The notes beneath the pieces were generated by a model. It searched no databases, was not told where the DNA came from, and saw only the letters and a program-made list of their open reading frames with translations. From Pseudomonas monsensis (GTDB lineage Bacteria > Pseudomonadota > Gammaproteobacteria > Pseudomonadales > Pseudomonadaceae), in assembly GCF_014268495.2 (NCBI RefSeq), contig NZ_CP077087.1:4855001-4919000 (forward strand): 64,000 bases of DNA, in the 5' to 3' direction. Made by a program: the position numbers and the translations under genes. Shown here piece by piece: positions 32,770-41,219 of this stretch (its first letter is position 1; every line of letters starts with the position of its first letter).

Positions 32770-35523
32770 GTGCTCAAGAAACTGGGAATCAAAGGTCGCG
32801 TGTTGTTGCTGACCCTGTTGCCGACCAGCCTGATGGCGTTGGTGCTGGGCGGTTACTTCACCTGGACGCAACAGTCCGACTTGCAGACCCAATTGATGCA
32901 GCGCGGCGAAATGATCGCCGAGCAACTGGCGCCGCTGGTCGCCCCCGCCATGGGCCATGGCAACAACGACCTGCTCGAACGCATCGCCACCCAATCCCTC
33001 GAACAACCGGATGTGCGCGCGGTAACCTTTCTGGCGCCGGATCGCTCGCCGCTGGCCCACGCCGGCCCGACCATGCTCAATCAGGCCCCCACCGGCGACA
33101 GCACGCAGTTGCAACGGCGCAGTGGCAATGACGCGACCCGCTACCTGATGCCGGTCTTCGGCAAACACCGCAACCTCGCCGGCGAACTGATTCCAGCCGA
33201 ATCCGACCGGTTGCTCGGCTGGGTCGAACTGGAGTTGTCGCACAACGGCATGCTGCTGCGCGGATATCGCAGCCTGTTCGCCAGCCTGTTGCTGATCGCC
33301 GCCGGCCTGGCCGGTGCCGCCCTGCTCGCCGTGCGCATGGGCCGCACCATCAATCGGCCGCTGGGCCAGATCAAGCAAGCCGTCGCGCAACTCAAGGACG
33401 GCCATCTGGAAACCCGTCTGCCGCCCCTCGGCAGTCAGGAACTGGACGAACTGGCCTCAGGCATCAACCGCATGGCCGGCACCCTGCAGAACGCCCGCGA
33501 AGAATTGCAGCACAGCGTCGATCAGGCCACCGAAGACGTGCGCCAGAACCTGGAAACCATCGAAATCCAGAACATCGAACTGGATCTGGCGCGTAAAGAA
33601 GCACTGGAAGCGAGCCGGATCAAATCCGAATTTCTCGCCAACATGAGCCATGAAATCCGCACGCCACTCAACGGCATTCTCGGCTTCACCCACCTGTTGC
33701 AGAAAAGCGAACTGACCCCGCGCCAGCTCGACTATCTGGGCACCATCGAAAAATCCGCCGACAGCCTGCTCGGGATCATCAACGAGATCCTCGATTTCTC
33801 GAAGATCGAGGCAGGCAAACTGGTGCTCGACCATATCCCGTTCAACCTGCGCGATCTGTTGCAGGACACCCTGACGATTCTGGCTCCGGCCGCCCACGCC
33901 AAGCAGTTGGAACTGGTCAGTCTGGTCTATCGCGACACGCCGTTGTCGCTGGTCGGTGACCCACTGCGACTCAAGCAGATCCTCACCAACCTGGTCAGCA
34001 ACGCGATCAAGTTCACCCGCGAAGGCACCATCGTCGCCCGGGCCATGCTCGAGGACGAACACGAAGACAGCGTGCAACTGCGCATCAGCATTCAGGACAC
34101 CGGCATCGGCCTGTCGAATCAGGACGTGCGCGCGTTGTTTCAGGCCTTCAGCCAGGCCGACAATTCGCTGTCGCGGCAACCCGGCGGCACGGGCCTGGGG
34201 CTGGTGATTTCCAAGCGCCTGATCGAGCAGATGGGCGGTGAAATCGGGGTCGACAGCACGCCGGGCGAAGGGTCGGAGTTCTGGATCAGCCTGAGCTTGC
34301 CGAAAACCCGTGACGATGCCGAAGACCTGCCTTCGGCGCCGCTGCTCGGACGGCGCGTCGCCTTGCTGGAAAGCCATGAACTGGCGCGCCAGGCGTTGCA
34401 GCATCAACTGGAAGACTGCGGCCTCGACGTCACGACCTTCAATACCCTGGAAACCCTGACCAATGGCGTCACCGGGGCCCACCAGACCGATCAGGCGATT
34501 GATCTGGCGGTGCTCGGCATCACCAGCAGCGACATGCTGCCGGAACGCCTGAACCAGCATGTCTGGGACCTCGAGCACCTGGGCTGCAAAGTGCTGGTGC
34601 TGTGCCCGACCACCGAACAAACGTTGTTTCACCTCTCGGTACCGAACCCGCACAGCCAGTTGCAGGCCAAACCGGCCTGCACGCGCAAGCTGCGCCGGGC
34701 GCTGTCGGATCTGGCCAACCCGCGCCAGCCGCGCAATGAGCCGGGCGAGCCGCTGTCGAGTCGCGCGCCGAAAGTGCTGTGTGTCGATGACAACCCGGCC
34801 AACCTGCTGCTGGTGCAGACCCTGCTCGAAGACATGGGCGCCAAGGTGCTCGCGGTGGAGAGCGGCTACGCGGCGGTGAAAGCGGTACAGGCCGAGTCCT
34901 TCGACCTGGTGTTGATGGACGTGCAGATGCCCGGCATGGACGGACGCCAGAGCACCGAAGCCATCCGCCAGTGGGAAAGCGAACGGCACTGCACACCGCT
35001 GCCGATCGTCGCCCTCACGGCCCACGCCATGGCCAACGAGAAACGTGCGCTGCTGCAAAGCGGCATGGATGACTACCTGACCAAACCGATCAGCGAGCGG
35101 CAACTGGCGCAAGTGGTGCTGAAGTGGACCGGCCTGGCCCTGCGCAATCATGGACCGGAGCGGGTCAGCGACAGCGCCGCGGCGAACAATGAACTGCCGG
35201 TGCTCGATCACGAAGAAGGTCTGCGCCTGGCCGCGGGCAAGGCGGATCTGGCGGCAGACATGCTGGCCATGCTCCTGGCTTCGCTGGAAGCCGACCGCGA
35301 GGCCATTCGTGCAGCGTGTGAAAGCCGTGACCAGAACGCCCTGATCGAACGCGTCCATCGCCTGCACGGCGCCACCCGTTACTGCGGCGTGCCGCAATTG
35401 CGCGCGGCCTGCCAACGCAGCGAAACCCTGCTCAAACAAGGCGACCCCAAAGCCGTGGCGGCGCTGGAAGAACTGGAGCGGGCGATCAATCGCCTCGCCG
35501 CTCAAGCGAGGATCAGCGCCTGA
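32770..35523 (+). CDS. gacS: Hybrid sensor kinase GacS (BarA-type)
   Basis: A 917-residue tripartite kinase from a GTG at 32770, with AGGAG about seven bases upstream; this gives the known GacS N-terminus (LKKLGIKGRVLLLTLLPTSLMALVLG) and length. TM1 about 12-30, a periplasmic domain about 31-167, TM2 about 168-190, HAMP, HisKA H294 (NMSHEIRTPLNG), HATPase, receiver with acceptor about D717 (LVLMDVQMPGMDG) and a C-terminal HPt with His about 863 (IERVHRLHGATRYCG). GacS phosphorylates GacA, which activates small Rsm RNAs controlling secondary metabolism and biofilm. It is divergent from the PirR-like gene; ldhA follows, as in PAO1. Confidence 0.98.
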   Translation: MLKKLGIKGRVLLLTLLPTSLMALVLGGYFTWTQQSDLQTQLMQRGEMIAEQLAPLVAPAMGHGNNDLLERIATQSLEQPDVRAVTFLAPDRSPLAHAGPTMLNQAPTGDSTQLQRRSGNDATRYLMPVFGKHRNLAGELIPAESDRLLGWVELELSHNGMLLRGYRSLFASLLLIAAGLAGAALLAVRMGRTINRPLGQIKQAVAQLKDGHLETRLPPLGSQELDELASGINRMAGTLQNAREELQHSVDQATEDVRQNLETIEIQNIELDLARKEALEASRIKSEFLANMSHEIRTPLNGILGFTHLLQKSELTPRQLDYLGTIEKSADSLLGIINEILDFSKIEAGKLVLDHIPFNLRDLLQDTLTILAPAAHAKQLELVSLVYRDTPLSLVGDPLRLKQILTNLVSNAIKFTREGTIVARAMLEDEHEDSVQLRISIQDTGIGLSNQDVRALFQAFSQADNSLSRQPGGTGLGLVISKRLIEQMGGEIGVDSTPGEGSEFWISLSLPKTRDDAEDLPSAPLLGRRVALLESHELARQALQHQLEDCGLDVTTFNTLETLTNGVTGAHQTDQAIDLAVLGITSSDMLPERLNQHVWDLEHLGCKVLVLCPTTEQTLFHLSVPNPHSQLQAKPACTRKLRRALSDLANPRQPRNEPGEPLSSRAPKVLCVDDNPANLLLVQTLLEDMGAKVLAVESGYAAVKAVQAESFDLVLMDVQMPGMDGRQSTEAIRQWESERHCTPLPIVALTAHAMANEKRALLQSGMDDYLTKPISERQLAQVVLKWTGLALRNHGPERVSDSAAANNELPVLDHEEGLRLAAGKADLAADMLAMLLASLEADREAIRAACESRDQNALIERVHRLHGATRYCGVPQLRAACQRSETLLKQGDPKAVAALEELERAINRLAAQARISA

Positions 35524-35607
35524 TCCACGACAATGCCGATGCCGCGCGCTCACGCTAAGGTAGTGGCAGGTCGATACTGACCGGCCACGCTGTTCCAGGA
35601 GGAATTC

Positions 35608-36597
35608 ATGCGCACGATTGTTTTCAGCAGCCAGACCTACGACCGCGAGAGCTTTCTCGCCGCCACCTGTCCGGCCGGCCTTGAGCTGCACTTTCAAGCA
35701 GCCCGGCTGAGCCTCGATACGGCGGCCCTGGCCGAACATCACGAGGTGGTCTGCGCCTTTATCAATGACGATCTCAGTGCACCGGTGCTGGAACGCCTGG
35801 CCGCCGGCGGCACACGGCTGATCGCCTTGCGCTCGGCCGGTTACAACCATGTCGATCTGGTCGCGGCGAAACGCCTGGGCCTGTCGGTGGTGCGCGTCCC
35901 GGCCTACTCGCCACATGCGGTGGCCGAGCACGCAGTGGCGCTGATCCTCGCGCTCAACCGGCGTTTGCACCGTGCCTATAACCGCACCCGCGAAGGTGAT
36001 TTCAGCCTGCACGGCCTGACCGGTTTCGATCTGGTCGGTAAAACGGTCGGTGTGGTCGGCACCGGGCAGATCGGCGCGACCTTCGCGAAAATCATGCATG
36101 GCTTCGGCTGTGAACTGCTGGCTTACGATCCCTTTCCCAATCCCGCCGTGCTGGCGTTGGGCGCGCGTTATCTGAGCCTGCCGGAACTGCTCGCGCAATC
36201 ACGCATCATCAGCCTGCACTGCCCGCTCAACGAGCAAAGCAGGCACTTGATCAACCGAGACTCACTGGCGCACATGCAAGCGGGCGCCATGCTGATCAAC
36301 ACCGGACGCGGCGGTCTGGTGGACACGCCGGCGCTGATCGACGCGTTGAAGGACGGTCAACTGGGCTATCTGGGGCTGGATGTGTATGAGGAGGAAGCGC
36401 AGCTGTTTTTCGAGGACCGTTCCGACCTGCCGTTGCAGGACGATGTGCTGGCGCGTCTGCTGACGTTTCCCAACGTGATCGTCACGGCGCATCAGGCGTT
36501 TCTGACCCATGAAGCGCTGGGCGCGATCGCGGCGACGACCTTGCACAACATCGCGACCTGGGCGGCAGGAACGCCGCAGAACCAGGTCGAAGGTTGA
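35608..36597 (+). CDS. ldhA: D-lactate dehydrogenase (2-hydroxyacid dehydrogenase)
   Basis: A 329-residue D-isomer-specific 2-hydroxyacid dehydrogenase. LRSAGYNHVDL (substrate Arg region), the NAD motif VGVVGTGQIGATFAKIM near residue 148, LHCPLNEQSRHLIN, the catalytic Arg/Glu region NTGRGGLVDTPAL and DVYEEEAQLFFED, and the catalytic His in TAHQAFLTHEAL. It reduces pyruvate to D-lactate with NADH. AGGAGG precedes the start. It follows gacS as in P. aeruginosa (PA0927 next to PA0928). Confidence 0.93.
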   Translation: MRTIVFSSQTYDRESFLAATCPAGLELHFQAARLSLDTAALAEHHEVVCAFINDDLSAPVLERLAAGGTRLIALRSAGYNHVDLVAAKRLGLSVVRVPAYSPHAVAEHAVALILALNRRLHRAYNRTREGDFSLHGLTGFDLVGKTVGVVGTGQIGATFAKIMHGFGCELLAYDPFPNPAVLALGARYLSLPELLAQSRIISLHCPLNEQSRHLINRDSLAHMQAGAMLINTGRGGLVDTPALIDALKDGQLGYLGLDVYEEEAQLFFEDRSDLPLQDDVLARLLTFPNVIVTAHQAFLTHEALGAIAATTLHNIATWAAGTPQNQVEG

Positions 36598-36600
36598 GGG

Positions 36601-37053
36601 TTATTTCGGCGAGAGCGAGGACGCCAGAATCAGCAGGCCCAGCCAGCCGAAACCGAACAGCCGCTGTTTCGCCGAATGGCCGTTGCGCAGCAGGAACCAG
36701 ACGAACACCATCGGCAGCAGAAACACCATGATCTTCAGCCAGCCTTCCACCGGACGGCTGCCGTCGGCATTGACCTGAGCCTCCACCGCTTGCGCGGCTT
36801 GCTGGCGACGGCGACGCCCCGCGGCGGCCGGCATCACTTTCGGTAGCGGCTCGGCGACCGGAGGCACGGCAGCAGCCTCGGGGACTGCCCGGTTGCGCGG
36901 CAGGCTACCGAACGAAATTGTCGATGCCTGCGCCGGCCCCGCTTGCACGTGCGCCTGTACCGGTTGCTCCGCCATCGGAGCCCCGCAATGAATGCACGCC
37001 TGGGCTTCGGAGCTGATGCTCCGCTTGCATTCATAACATTCGATCAGCGCCAT
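36601..37053 (-). CDS. Zinc-ribbon membrane protein
   Basis: A 150-residue protein. A zinc ribbon at the extreme N-terminus (IECYECKRSISSEAQACIHCGAPM, two CxxC pairs) is followed by an Ala/Pro/Gln-rich linker (about 30-95, with a basic AGRRRRQQAAQA patch) and two C-terminal hydrophobic segments (about 105-122 and 132-147). Such zinc-ribbon plus TM proteins are common and mostly uncharacterised. The start at 37053 (MALIEC) is used, since the ribbon follows directly. It is divergent from a second Cys-pair protein at 37187 and ends three bases from the ldhA stop. Confidence 0.82.
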   Translation of the reverse strand: MALIECYECKRSISSEAQACIHCGAPMAEQPVQAHVQAGPAQASTISFGSLPRNRAVPEAAAVPPVAEPLPKVMPAAAGRRRRQQAAQAVEAQVNADGSRPVEGWLKIMVFLLPMVFVWFLLRNGHSAKQRLFGFGWLGLLILASSLSPK

Positions 37054-37186
37054 GTTCCGTTCCTTCAGAGTCGAGGGCGGCAGTTTGCCATGAGCGTCGG
37101 TCGATTTGAACCGGATCGAAGGTCGCACGCGTGCACCATTCTGCAATCGAGCCCGTGCTAGCATGTCGCGCATATTTGGAGGACCC

Positions 37187-37621
37187 ATGGTCGAACACGA
37201 TTTCCGCTACACCCTGATGAACCCGCAACACACCCTCACCGAATGCCGCGCCCTCGTACCCGGCCGCTATCAGGTTACCGGCAACGGTGGCTCGATCCGC
37301 ATCGGCGATACCCTGTTGGTGACCCTCAAAGGCAGCAAGGACTTGTCCATGCGCCTGACCGTCGAAACCGTGCGCCACCTGATCAATCCGCCGGGTCAAT
37401 GGACCGCGATGACCACGGGCCCGGTGTTCGGCGAACTGGCGATTCATACCTGGCAGGTCAACTGCGACAGCTGCGCCAAAGAGCTGAGCTTCGAATTCGC
37501 CGTGGACGCCAAACTGGGCAAGGCCGCCGAGCAACCGGCCGCCACGGCGCGCATCGCCGAGCTGGGCTGGAAAGCCGTCGGCGACAAGCACCTGTGCCCG
37601 AAATGCCAGGAGCCCGCGTGA
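37187..37621 (+). CDS. Hypothetical protein with Cys pairs
   Basis: A 144-residue soluble protein with GGAGG directly before the ATG. It begins MVEHDFRYTLMNPQHTLTECR and carries CDSCAKELSFEF near residue 100 and CPKCQEPA at the C-terminus, which could together bind one zinc. The middle (TLLVTLKGSKDLSMRLTVETVRHLINPPGQWTAM) looks like a beta-rich domain. I do not recognise the family. Its stop shares a base with the start of the lipoprotein gene, so the two are coupled. Confidence 0.82.
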   Translation: MVEHDFRYTLMNPQHTLTECRALVPGRYQVTGNGGSIRIGDTLLVTLKGSKDLSMRLTVETVRHLINPPGQWTAMTTGPVFGELAIHTWQVNCDSCAKELSFEFAVDAKLGKAAEQPAATARIAELGWKAVGDKHLCPKCQEPA

Positions 37622-38025
37622 TGAAAGGCCTGGCCCTGACTGCGCTGATCGGTGCAGGCCTGGTTGGCTGCGCCGCGGAGCCTGTGCAGTTGCAGCAGAA
37701 CCGCAGCTACATTCTGGAGTGGATCGGCGAGCGACCATTGATGGATTACAGCCATCTGACCGTGACCCTCGGCGACGATGGCCGCGCGTATGGCAATGGC
37801 GGCTGCAATCACTGGTTCGCGCCGTACACCCTCGACGGCGACAAGCTGAGCTTCGGCAAAATCGGCAAGACCCGCAAACTCTGCGCACCCGCGTTGATGG
37901 AGCAGGAACAACGCTTCCTGCAGGCGCTGCAAGGCGTCGAACGCTGGGACGTGTCGCCGATCGAGCAGATGCGTTTCTGGCCGGCTGAAGGCAAGCCATT
38001 GCGCTGGTGGCTGGAAGAGGGTTAA
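37621..38025 (+). CDS. META/HslJ-domain lipoprotein
   Basis: A 134-residue lipoprotein. The signal MKGLALTALIGAGLVGC ends in a lipobox (LVGC, Cys17). The mature part has the META/HslJ pattern: LTVTLGDDGRAYGNGGCNHWFAPYTLDG, then LSFGKIGKTRKLCAP and a EQEQRFLQAL helix. META-domain proteins are envelope or stress related (HslJ in novobiocin resistance), with no defined reaction. It is coupled to the preceding gene through a one-base overlap. Confidence 0.86.
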   Translation: MKGLALTALIGAGLVGCAAEPVQLQQNRSYILEWIGERPLMDYSHLTVTLGDDGRAYGNGGCNHWFAPYTLDGDKLSFGKIGKTRKLCAPALMEQEQRFLQALQGVERWDVSPIEQMRFWPAEGKPLRWWLEEG

Positions 38026-38038
38026 CCCTCAGGCCGCC

Positions 38039-38315
38039 AAAGCCCTCACCCTAACCCTCTCCCAGAGGGAGAGGGGACTGATTGGGGGATATTGAAGAGG
38101 TACGCCGACCTGAAAGGCCTTCACCGAATCCATAATCGACTGGACCTTGCTTTGGCGAATCCATAATCCGCTGGATTTTGCTTTGGTGAATCCATAATCG
38201 GCTGGATTTTCCTTTGGCGAATCTACAATCGACTCGATCTCTCAGGTCGGTGTAGCTCGCCAGACACCTCGGTCGGCCCCCTCTCCCTCCGGGAGAGGGC
38301 TGGGGTGAGGGGCTT
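38039..38315. repeat. Intergenic repeat flanked by CTCTCCC/GGGAGAGGG palindromes
   Basis: CCCTCTCCCAGAGGGAGAGG at the left and CCTCTCCCTCCGGGAGAGGG at the right bracket a 31 bp tandem array. The right interior matches the repeat at 11986-12093. Confidence 0.85.
38126..38249. repeat. Four 31 bp tandem repeats
   Basis: Unit starts at 38126, 38157, 38188 and 38219 with the form GAATCCATAATCGRCTGGAY; the fourth is diverged (GAATCTACAATCGACTCGAT). Confidence 0.88.
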
Positions 38316-38321
38316 TTGGCG

Positions 38322-38789
38322 TTACTTGGTCGCTTGTAGCGCCTCAAGCTTCGCCATCACCCCCGCCGCCGTCTGCTCGCCCATCAACTGCTCACGCACC
38401 TTGCCCTTGTTGTCGATGATGTAGGTCACCGGCAAGGCCTCACTGCGCGGCACGTCGAACAGGTCCGCCGGATCCTGCGCCAGCACGGTGAACTTGATGC
38501 CCAGCTTCTCGCTGGCAGACTTGAGATCCTCGCCCTGCACGTTGTCAAAGTTGACCCCGAACACGCCGATGTTCTTGCCTTTCAGCTCCTCAGCCAGATG
38601 ATTGAGTTCCGGAATTTCCGTGCGGCACGGACCGCACCATTCAGCCCAGTAGTTGAGCACCACCCATTGTTTGTCCAAACGCTCGGACGCGACTTTCTGG
38701 CCGTTCTGGTCGATCCCGTAATCATTGCCGCAGCCCCCCAGCATCAACGCCCCGATCATCGTCAATGCCGCTGCCAATCGCCGTGTCAT
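38322..38789 (-). CDS. TlpA-family thiol-disulfide oxidoreductase lipoprotein
   Basis: A 155-residue protein from ATG 38789. A lipoprotein signal ends in LMLGGC (Cys20). A thioredoxin-like fold follows, with the redox motif AEWCGPCRTEIPELN and cis-Pro region EALPVTYIIDNKG. TlpA/ResA-type proteins reduce disulfides in periplasmic or membrane-attached partners. It is predicted to be membrane-anchored through the lipid. The arsC-wrbA operon is divergent from it. Confidence 0.92.
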   Translation of the reverse strand: MTRRLAAALTMIGALMLGGCGNDYGIDQNGQKVASERLDKQWVVLNYWAEWCGPCRTEIPELNHLAEELKGKNIGVFGVNFDNVQGEDLKSASEKLGIKFTVLAQDPADLFDVPRSEALPVTYIIDNKGKVREQLMGEQTAAGVMAKLEALQATK

Positions 38790-38903
38790 GTCATATTCCC
38801 TGGTCAAAAATTGAATGCGCCTGCGACCCAACGCCTCTGACGGTTCTGGATTGCGCGCTGCACAGTTAGAATAGCCGCCACTTTACGCCAGAAGCGACCC
38901 GCC

Positions 38904-39257
38904 ATGACCGATCTGACGCTTTATCACAATCCGCGCTGCTCGAAATCCCGCGGCGCACTGGAGCTTCTCGAAGCCCGCGGCCTGACCCCGAATGTCGTGC
39001 GTTACCTGGAAACCCCGCTGAACGCGGCGCAAATCAAGGCCCTGCTCGGCAAGCTCGGGATCAGCGCACGCCAGTTGCTGCGCACCGGGGAAGATGAATA
39101 CAAAATGCTTCAGCTGGCCGACACGAACCTCAGCGAAGCGCAATTGATCGCCGCCATCGCCGAACATCCGAAGCTGATGGAGCGACCGATTCTCGAAGTC
39201 GGCGACAAGGCCGTGATCGGTCGTCCGCCGGAGCAGATCCTGGAGTTGCTGCCGTGA
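38904..39257 (+). CDS. arsC: ArsC-family arsenate reductase (glutaredoxin type)
   Basis: A 117-residue protein, the usual length. The catalytic Cys12 is in LYHNPRCSKSRGALELL; the C-terminal Arg triad area is TNLSEAQLIAAIAEHPKLMERPILEVGDKAVIGRPPEQ. These proteins reduce arsenate using glutathione/glutaredoxin, but many genomic copies (YfgD-like) may have other roles. There is no ars operon here; the wrbA GTG start overlaps the stop by four bases (GTGA). Confidence 0.92.
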   Translation: MTDLTLYHNPRCSKSRGALELLEARGLTPNVVRYLETPLNAAQIKALLGKLGISARQLLRTGEDEYKMLQLADTNLSEAQLIAAIAEHPKLMERPILEVGDKAVIGRPPEQILELLP

Positions 39258-39850
39258 GCGCGCCGTACATTCTGGTGTTGTATTACAGCCGCAGCGGCTC
39301 GACCAGCGAGATGGCCCGGCAGATTGCTCGCGGTGTCGAGCAGGCCGGCCTCGAAGCGCGTCTGCGCACCGTTCCGGCGATCTCCACCGAGTGTGAAGCG
39401 GTGGCCCCGGACATTCCCGACGAAGGTGCGCTCTACGCCACCCTCGATGACCTGAAGAACTGCGCCGGCCTGGCCTTGGGCAGCCCGACCCGCTTCGGCA
39501 ACATGGCCGCGCCGCTGAAGTACTTCCTCGACGGCACCAGCAACCTGTGGCTGACCGGTGCACTGGTGGGCAAACCGGCCGGTGTGTTCACCTCCACCGC
39601 CAGCCTGCACGGCGGCCAGGAAACCACTCTGCTGTCGATGATGCTGCCGCTGTTGCACCACGGCATGCTGATCACCGGCCTGCCGTACAGCGAGTCGGCG
39701 CTGCTGGAAACCCAGGGCGGCGGCACGCCTTACGGCGCCAGCCATCACGCCGGGGCGGACGGTAAAAAAGGCCTCGATCAGCACGAAATGGCACTGTGTC
39801 GCGCGCTGGGCCTGCGCCTGGCCAAGACCGCACAAAAACTGGAGGGCTGA
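39254..39850 (+). CDS. wrbA: NAD(P)H:quinone oxidoreductase, WrbA family
   Basis: A 198-residue flavodoxin-like protein with a GTG start. FMN loop YYSRSGSTSEMARQIA, then GLALGSPTRFGNMAAPLKYFLD and FTSTASLHGGQETTLLSMM. WrbA reduces quinones by two electrons and limits redox cycling. It overlaps arsC upstream, and the DUF2069 gene starts two bases after its stop, so all three are probably co-transcribed. Confidence 0.95.
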   Translation: MSAPYILVLYYSRSGSTSEMARQIARGVEQAGLEARLRTVPAISTECEAVAPDIPDEGALYATLDDLKNCAGLALGSPTRFGNMAAPLKYFLDGTSNLWLTGALVGKPAGVFTSTASLHGGQETTLLSMMLPLLHHGMLITGLPYSESALLETQGGGTPYGASHHAGADGKKGLDQHEMALCRALGLRLAKTAQKLEG

Positions 39851-39852
39851 GG

Positions 39853-40278
39853 GTGGCGAAGAAGCCGAAAGTCCTGCCCTCCGTCGAGTGGCTCGAACCC
39901 CGCGTCAAGGCAATGCGGATCATCAGCCTGCTGTGCTTCTTCGGCCTCGCCGGGCTGCTCGCCGCTTACTACCTGATGTTCGCCGACCTGCACGGTGCCC
40001 GACCGTGGGTGATTCTGCTGGTCGAGCTGATCCCGTGGATCGTTCTCGCCCCGGCGATGATCATGGGCAGCGCCCGCGGGCATTCGTGGATGTGCTTTGT
40101 GGTGAACCTGTATTTCATCAAGGGCGCACTGGCGGCCTATGACCCGAGCCGGCAGCTGTTTGGTGTGTTGGAGATGGTCGCCAGCCTGGCGCTGTTCTGT
40201 TCGGCGCTGCTGTATGTGCGGTGGCGATATCAGTTGAATCGCAAACTGGCGGGTGAAGGCGAAGTCTCCGTCGCCTGA
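39853..40278 (+). CDS. DUF2069 inner-membrane protein
   Basis: A 141-residue protein from a GTG at 39853, two bases after the wrbA stop. About four membrane segments lie at 25-45, 52-72, 80-100 and 108-128. The conserved GHSWMCFVVNLYFIKG segment is typical of DUF2069 (YggT-neighbour, YohC-like proteins). The GAGGGT string overlapping the wrbA stop is the likely ribosome site. The function is unknown; in many gammaproteobacteria it follows wrbA. Confidence 0.88.
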   Translation: MAKKPKVLPSVEWLEPRVKAMRIISLLCFFGLAGLLAAYYLMFADLHGARPWVILLVELIPWIVLAPAMIMGSARGHSWMCFVVNLYFIKGALAAYDPSRQLFGVLEMVASLALFCSALLYVRWRYQLNRKLAGEGEVSVA

Positions 40279-40283
40279 CAAAC

Positions 40284-40378
40284 CGCTATCGCTGGCAAGC
40301 CAGCTCCCACAGGTTTCTGTGTCGATCACAAAGTTGTGTTTCAACACAGGCCCTGTGGGAGCTGGCTTGCCAGCGATT
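40284..40378. repeat. Inverted REP pair
   Basis: CGCTGGCAAGCCAGCTCCCA at 40290 and CCTGTGGGAGCTGGCTTGCC at 40352, between convergent genes. Confidence 0.9.
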
Positions 40379-40392
40379 AGAGCGACGCGGTC

Positions 40393-41067
40393 TTAATGAT
40401 TGACGGTGTACGCGAGCATCATCGAAATCTGGCTCATCGGCCGCCCGCCACTCTGTTCATGCCACTGGTTGAACGTCTCCTGCACAATCGCCAGATCGCG
40501 CAGGCTGGTCGGGGCCTTGTCGACGATCTTTTGTGCATTCAGCGCGGCGACCACGTCGTAGCTCGGCACGAAGGTATCCTTGCCGACCATGCGCAAAAAG
40601 CGTGGCGCCGACAGCCCGCCCAGCTGACTCCCGCGCTTTTTCAGGTAGGTCCACAGACCGACGATATCGGTCACCGGCCAGTCAGCGATCAGCGCGCCGA
40701 AACTGCCCTTCTCCTTCTCGACATCGAGGATGAACTGCGCATTGCGCGGCACGCTCTTGAGCTTGCCCAGGTGGCGAATGATCCGCACGTCCTGCATCAG
40801 GCGTTCGAGGTGCTCGGCGCTCATCAGCACGACTTTTTCCGGGTCGAACTTGAAGAACACGTCCTCGAAGGCCGGCCACTTGGCGTCCACCAGACTGTGC
40901 TTGAGCCCGGCGCGGAATACGCGCAGGGCCATGGTCGAGAGGTAGCGGTCGTCGCTGATCTTGCGCAATTGCGCCGCGGTCTTGGGAACGGGCAGATGGG
41001 CTTCCAGTTCAGCCGCCGAACCGAAGCGGTTCAGACAGTATTCGTGCAGCCACTTGTAATCGCGCAT
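40393..41067 (-). CDS. Divergent DNA-3-methyladenine glycosylase I (Tag)-like protein
   Basis: A 224-residue protein. WPAFEDVFFKFDPEKVVLMS, ERLMQDVRIIRHLGKLKSV and GLWTYLKKRGSQLGGLSAPRFLRMVG follow the Tag pattern of helix-hairpin-helix-like glycosylases. The Tag zinc ligands are not visible: there is no N-terminal CGW or C-terminal HxxxC. The N-terminal ~45 residues (MRDYKWLHEYCLNRFG) differ from E. coli Tag. It may have another lesion specificity or function. ATG 41067 is preferred; the frame to 41154 enters a REP. Confidence 0.8.
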   Translation of the reverse strand: MRDYKWLHEYCLNRFGSAAELEAHLPVPKTAAQLRKISDDRYLSTMALRVFRAGLKHSLVDAKWPAFEDVFFKFDPEKVVLMSAEHLERLMQDVRIIRHLGKLKSVPRNAQFILDVEKEKGSFGALIADWPVTDIVGLWTYLKKRGSQLGGLSAPRFLRMVGKDTFVPSYDVVAALNAQKIVDKAPTSLRDLAIVQETFNQWHEQSGGRPMSQISMMLAYTVNH

Positions 41068-41115
41068 GCCCTCTCCCGGGAAATGAAAATGAAATTCTAC
41101 CTTTGAACACAAAAC

Positions 41116-41207
41116 ACTGTGGGAGCGAGCTTGCTCGCGAAAGCGGTATGCCATTCAACATTGATGTCGGCTGACACGACGCCTTCGCGAGCAAGCTCGC
41201 TCCCACA
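41116..41207. repeat. Inverted REP pair
   Basis: CTGTGGGAGCGAGCTTGCTC at 41117 and GCGAGCAAGCTCGCTCCCAC at 41187. Confidence 0.9.
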
Positions 41208-41219
41208 TTTGAAGTATGT

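Noticed and set aside
33457..36198. 913-codon open frame antisense to gacS and ldhA
   Set aside because: Shadow frame spanning two unrelated real genes.
38126..38249. 31 bp repeats as CRISPR
   Set aside because: The repeats are directly contiguous, with no spacers, and no cas gene is present.
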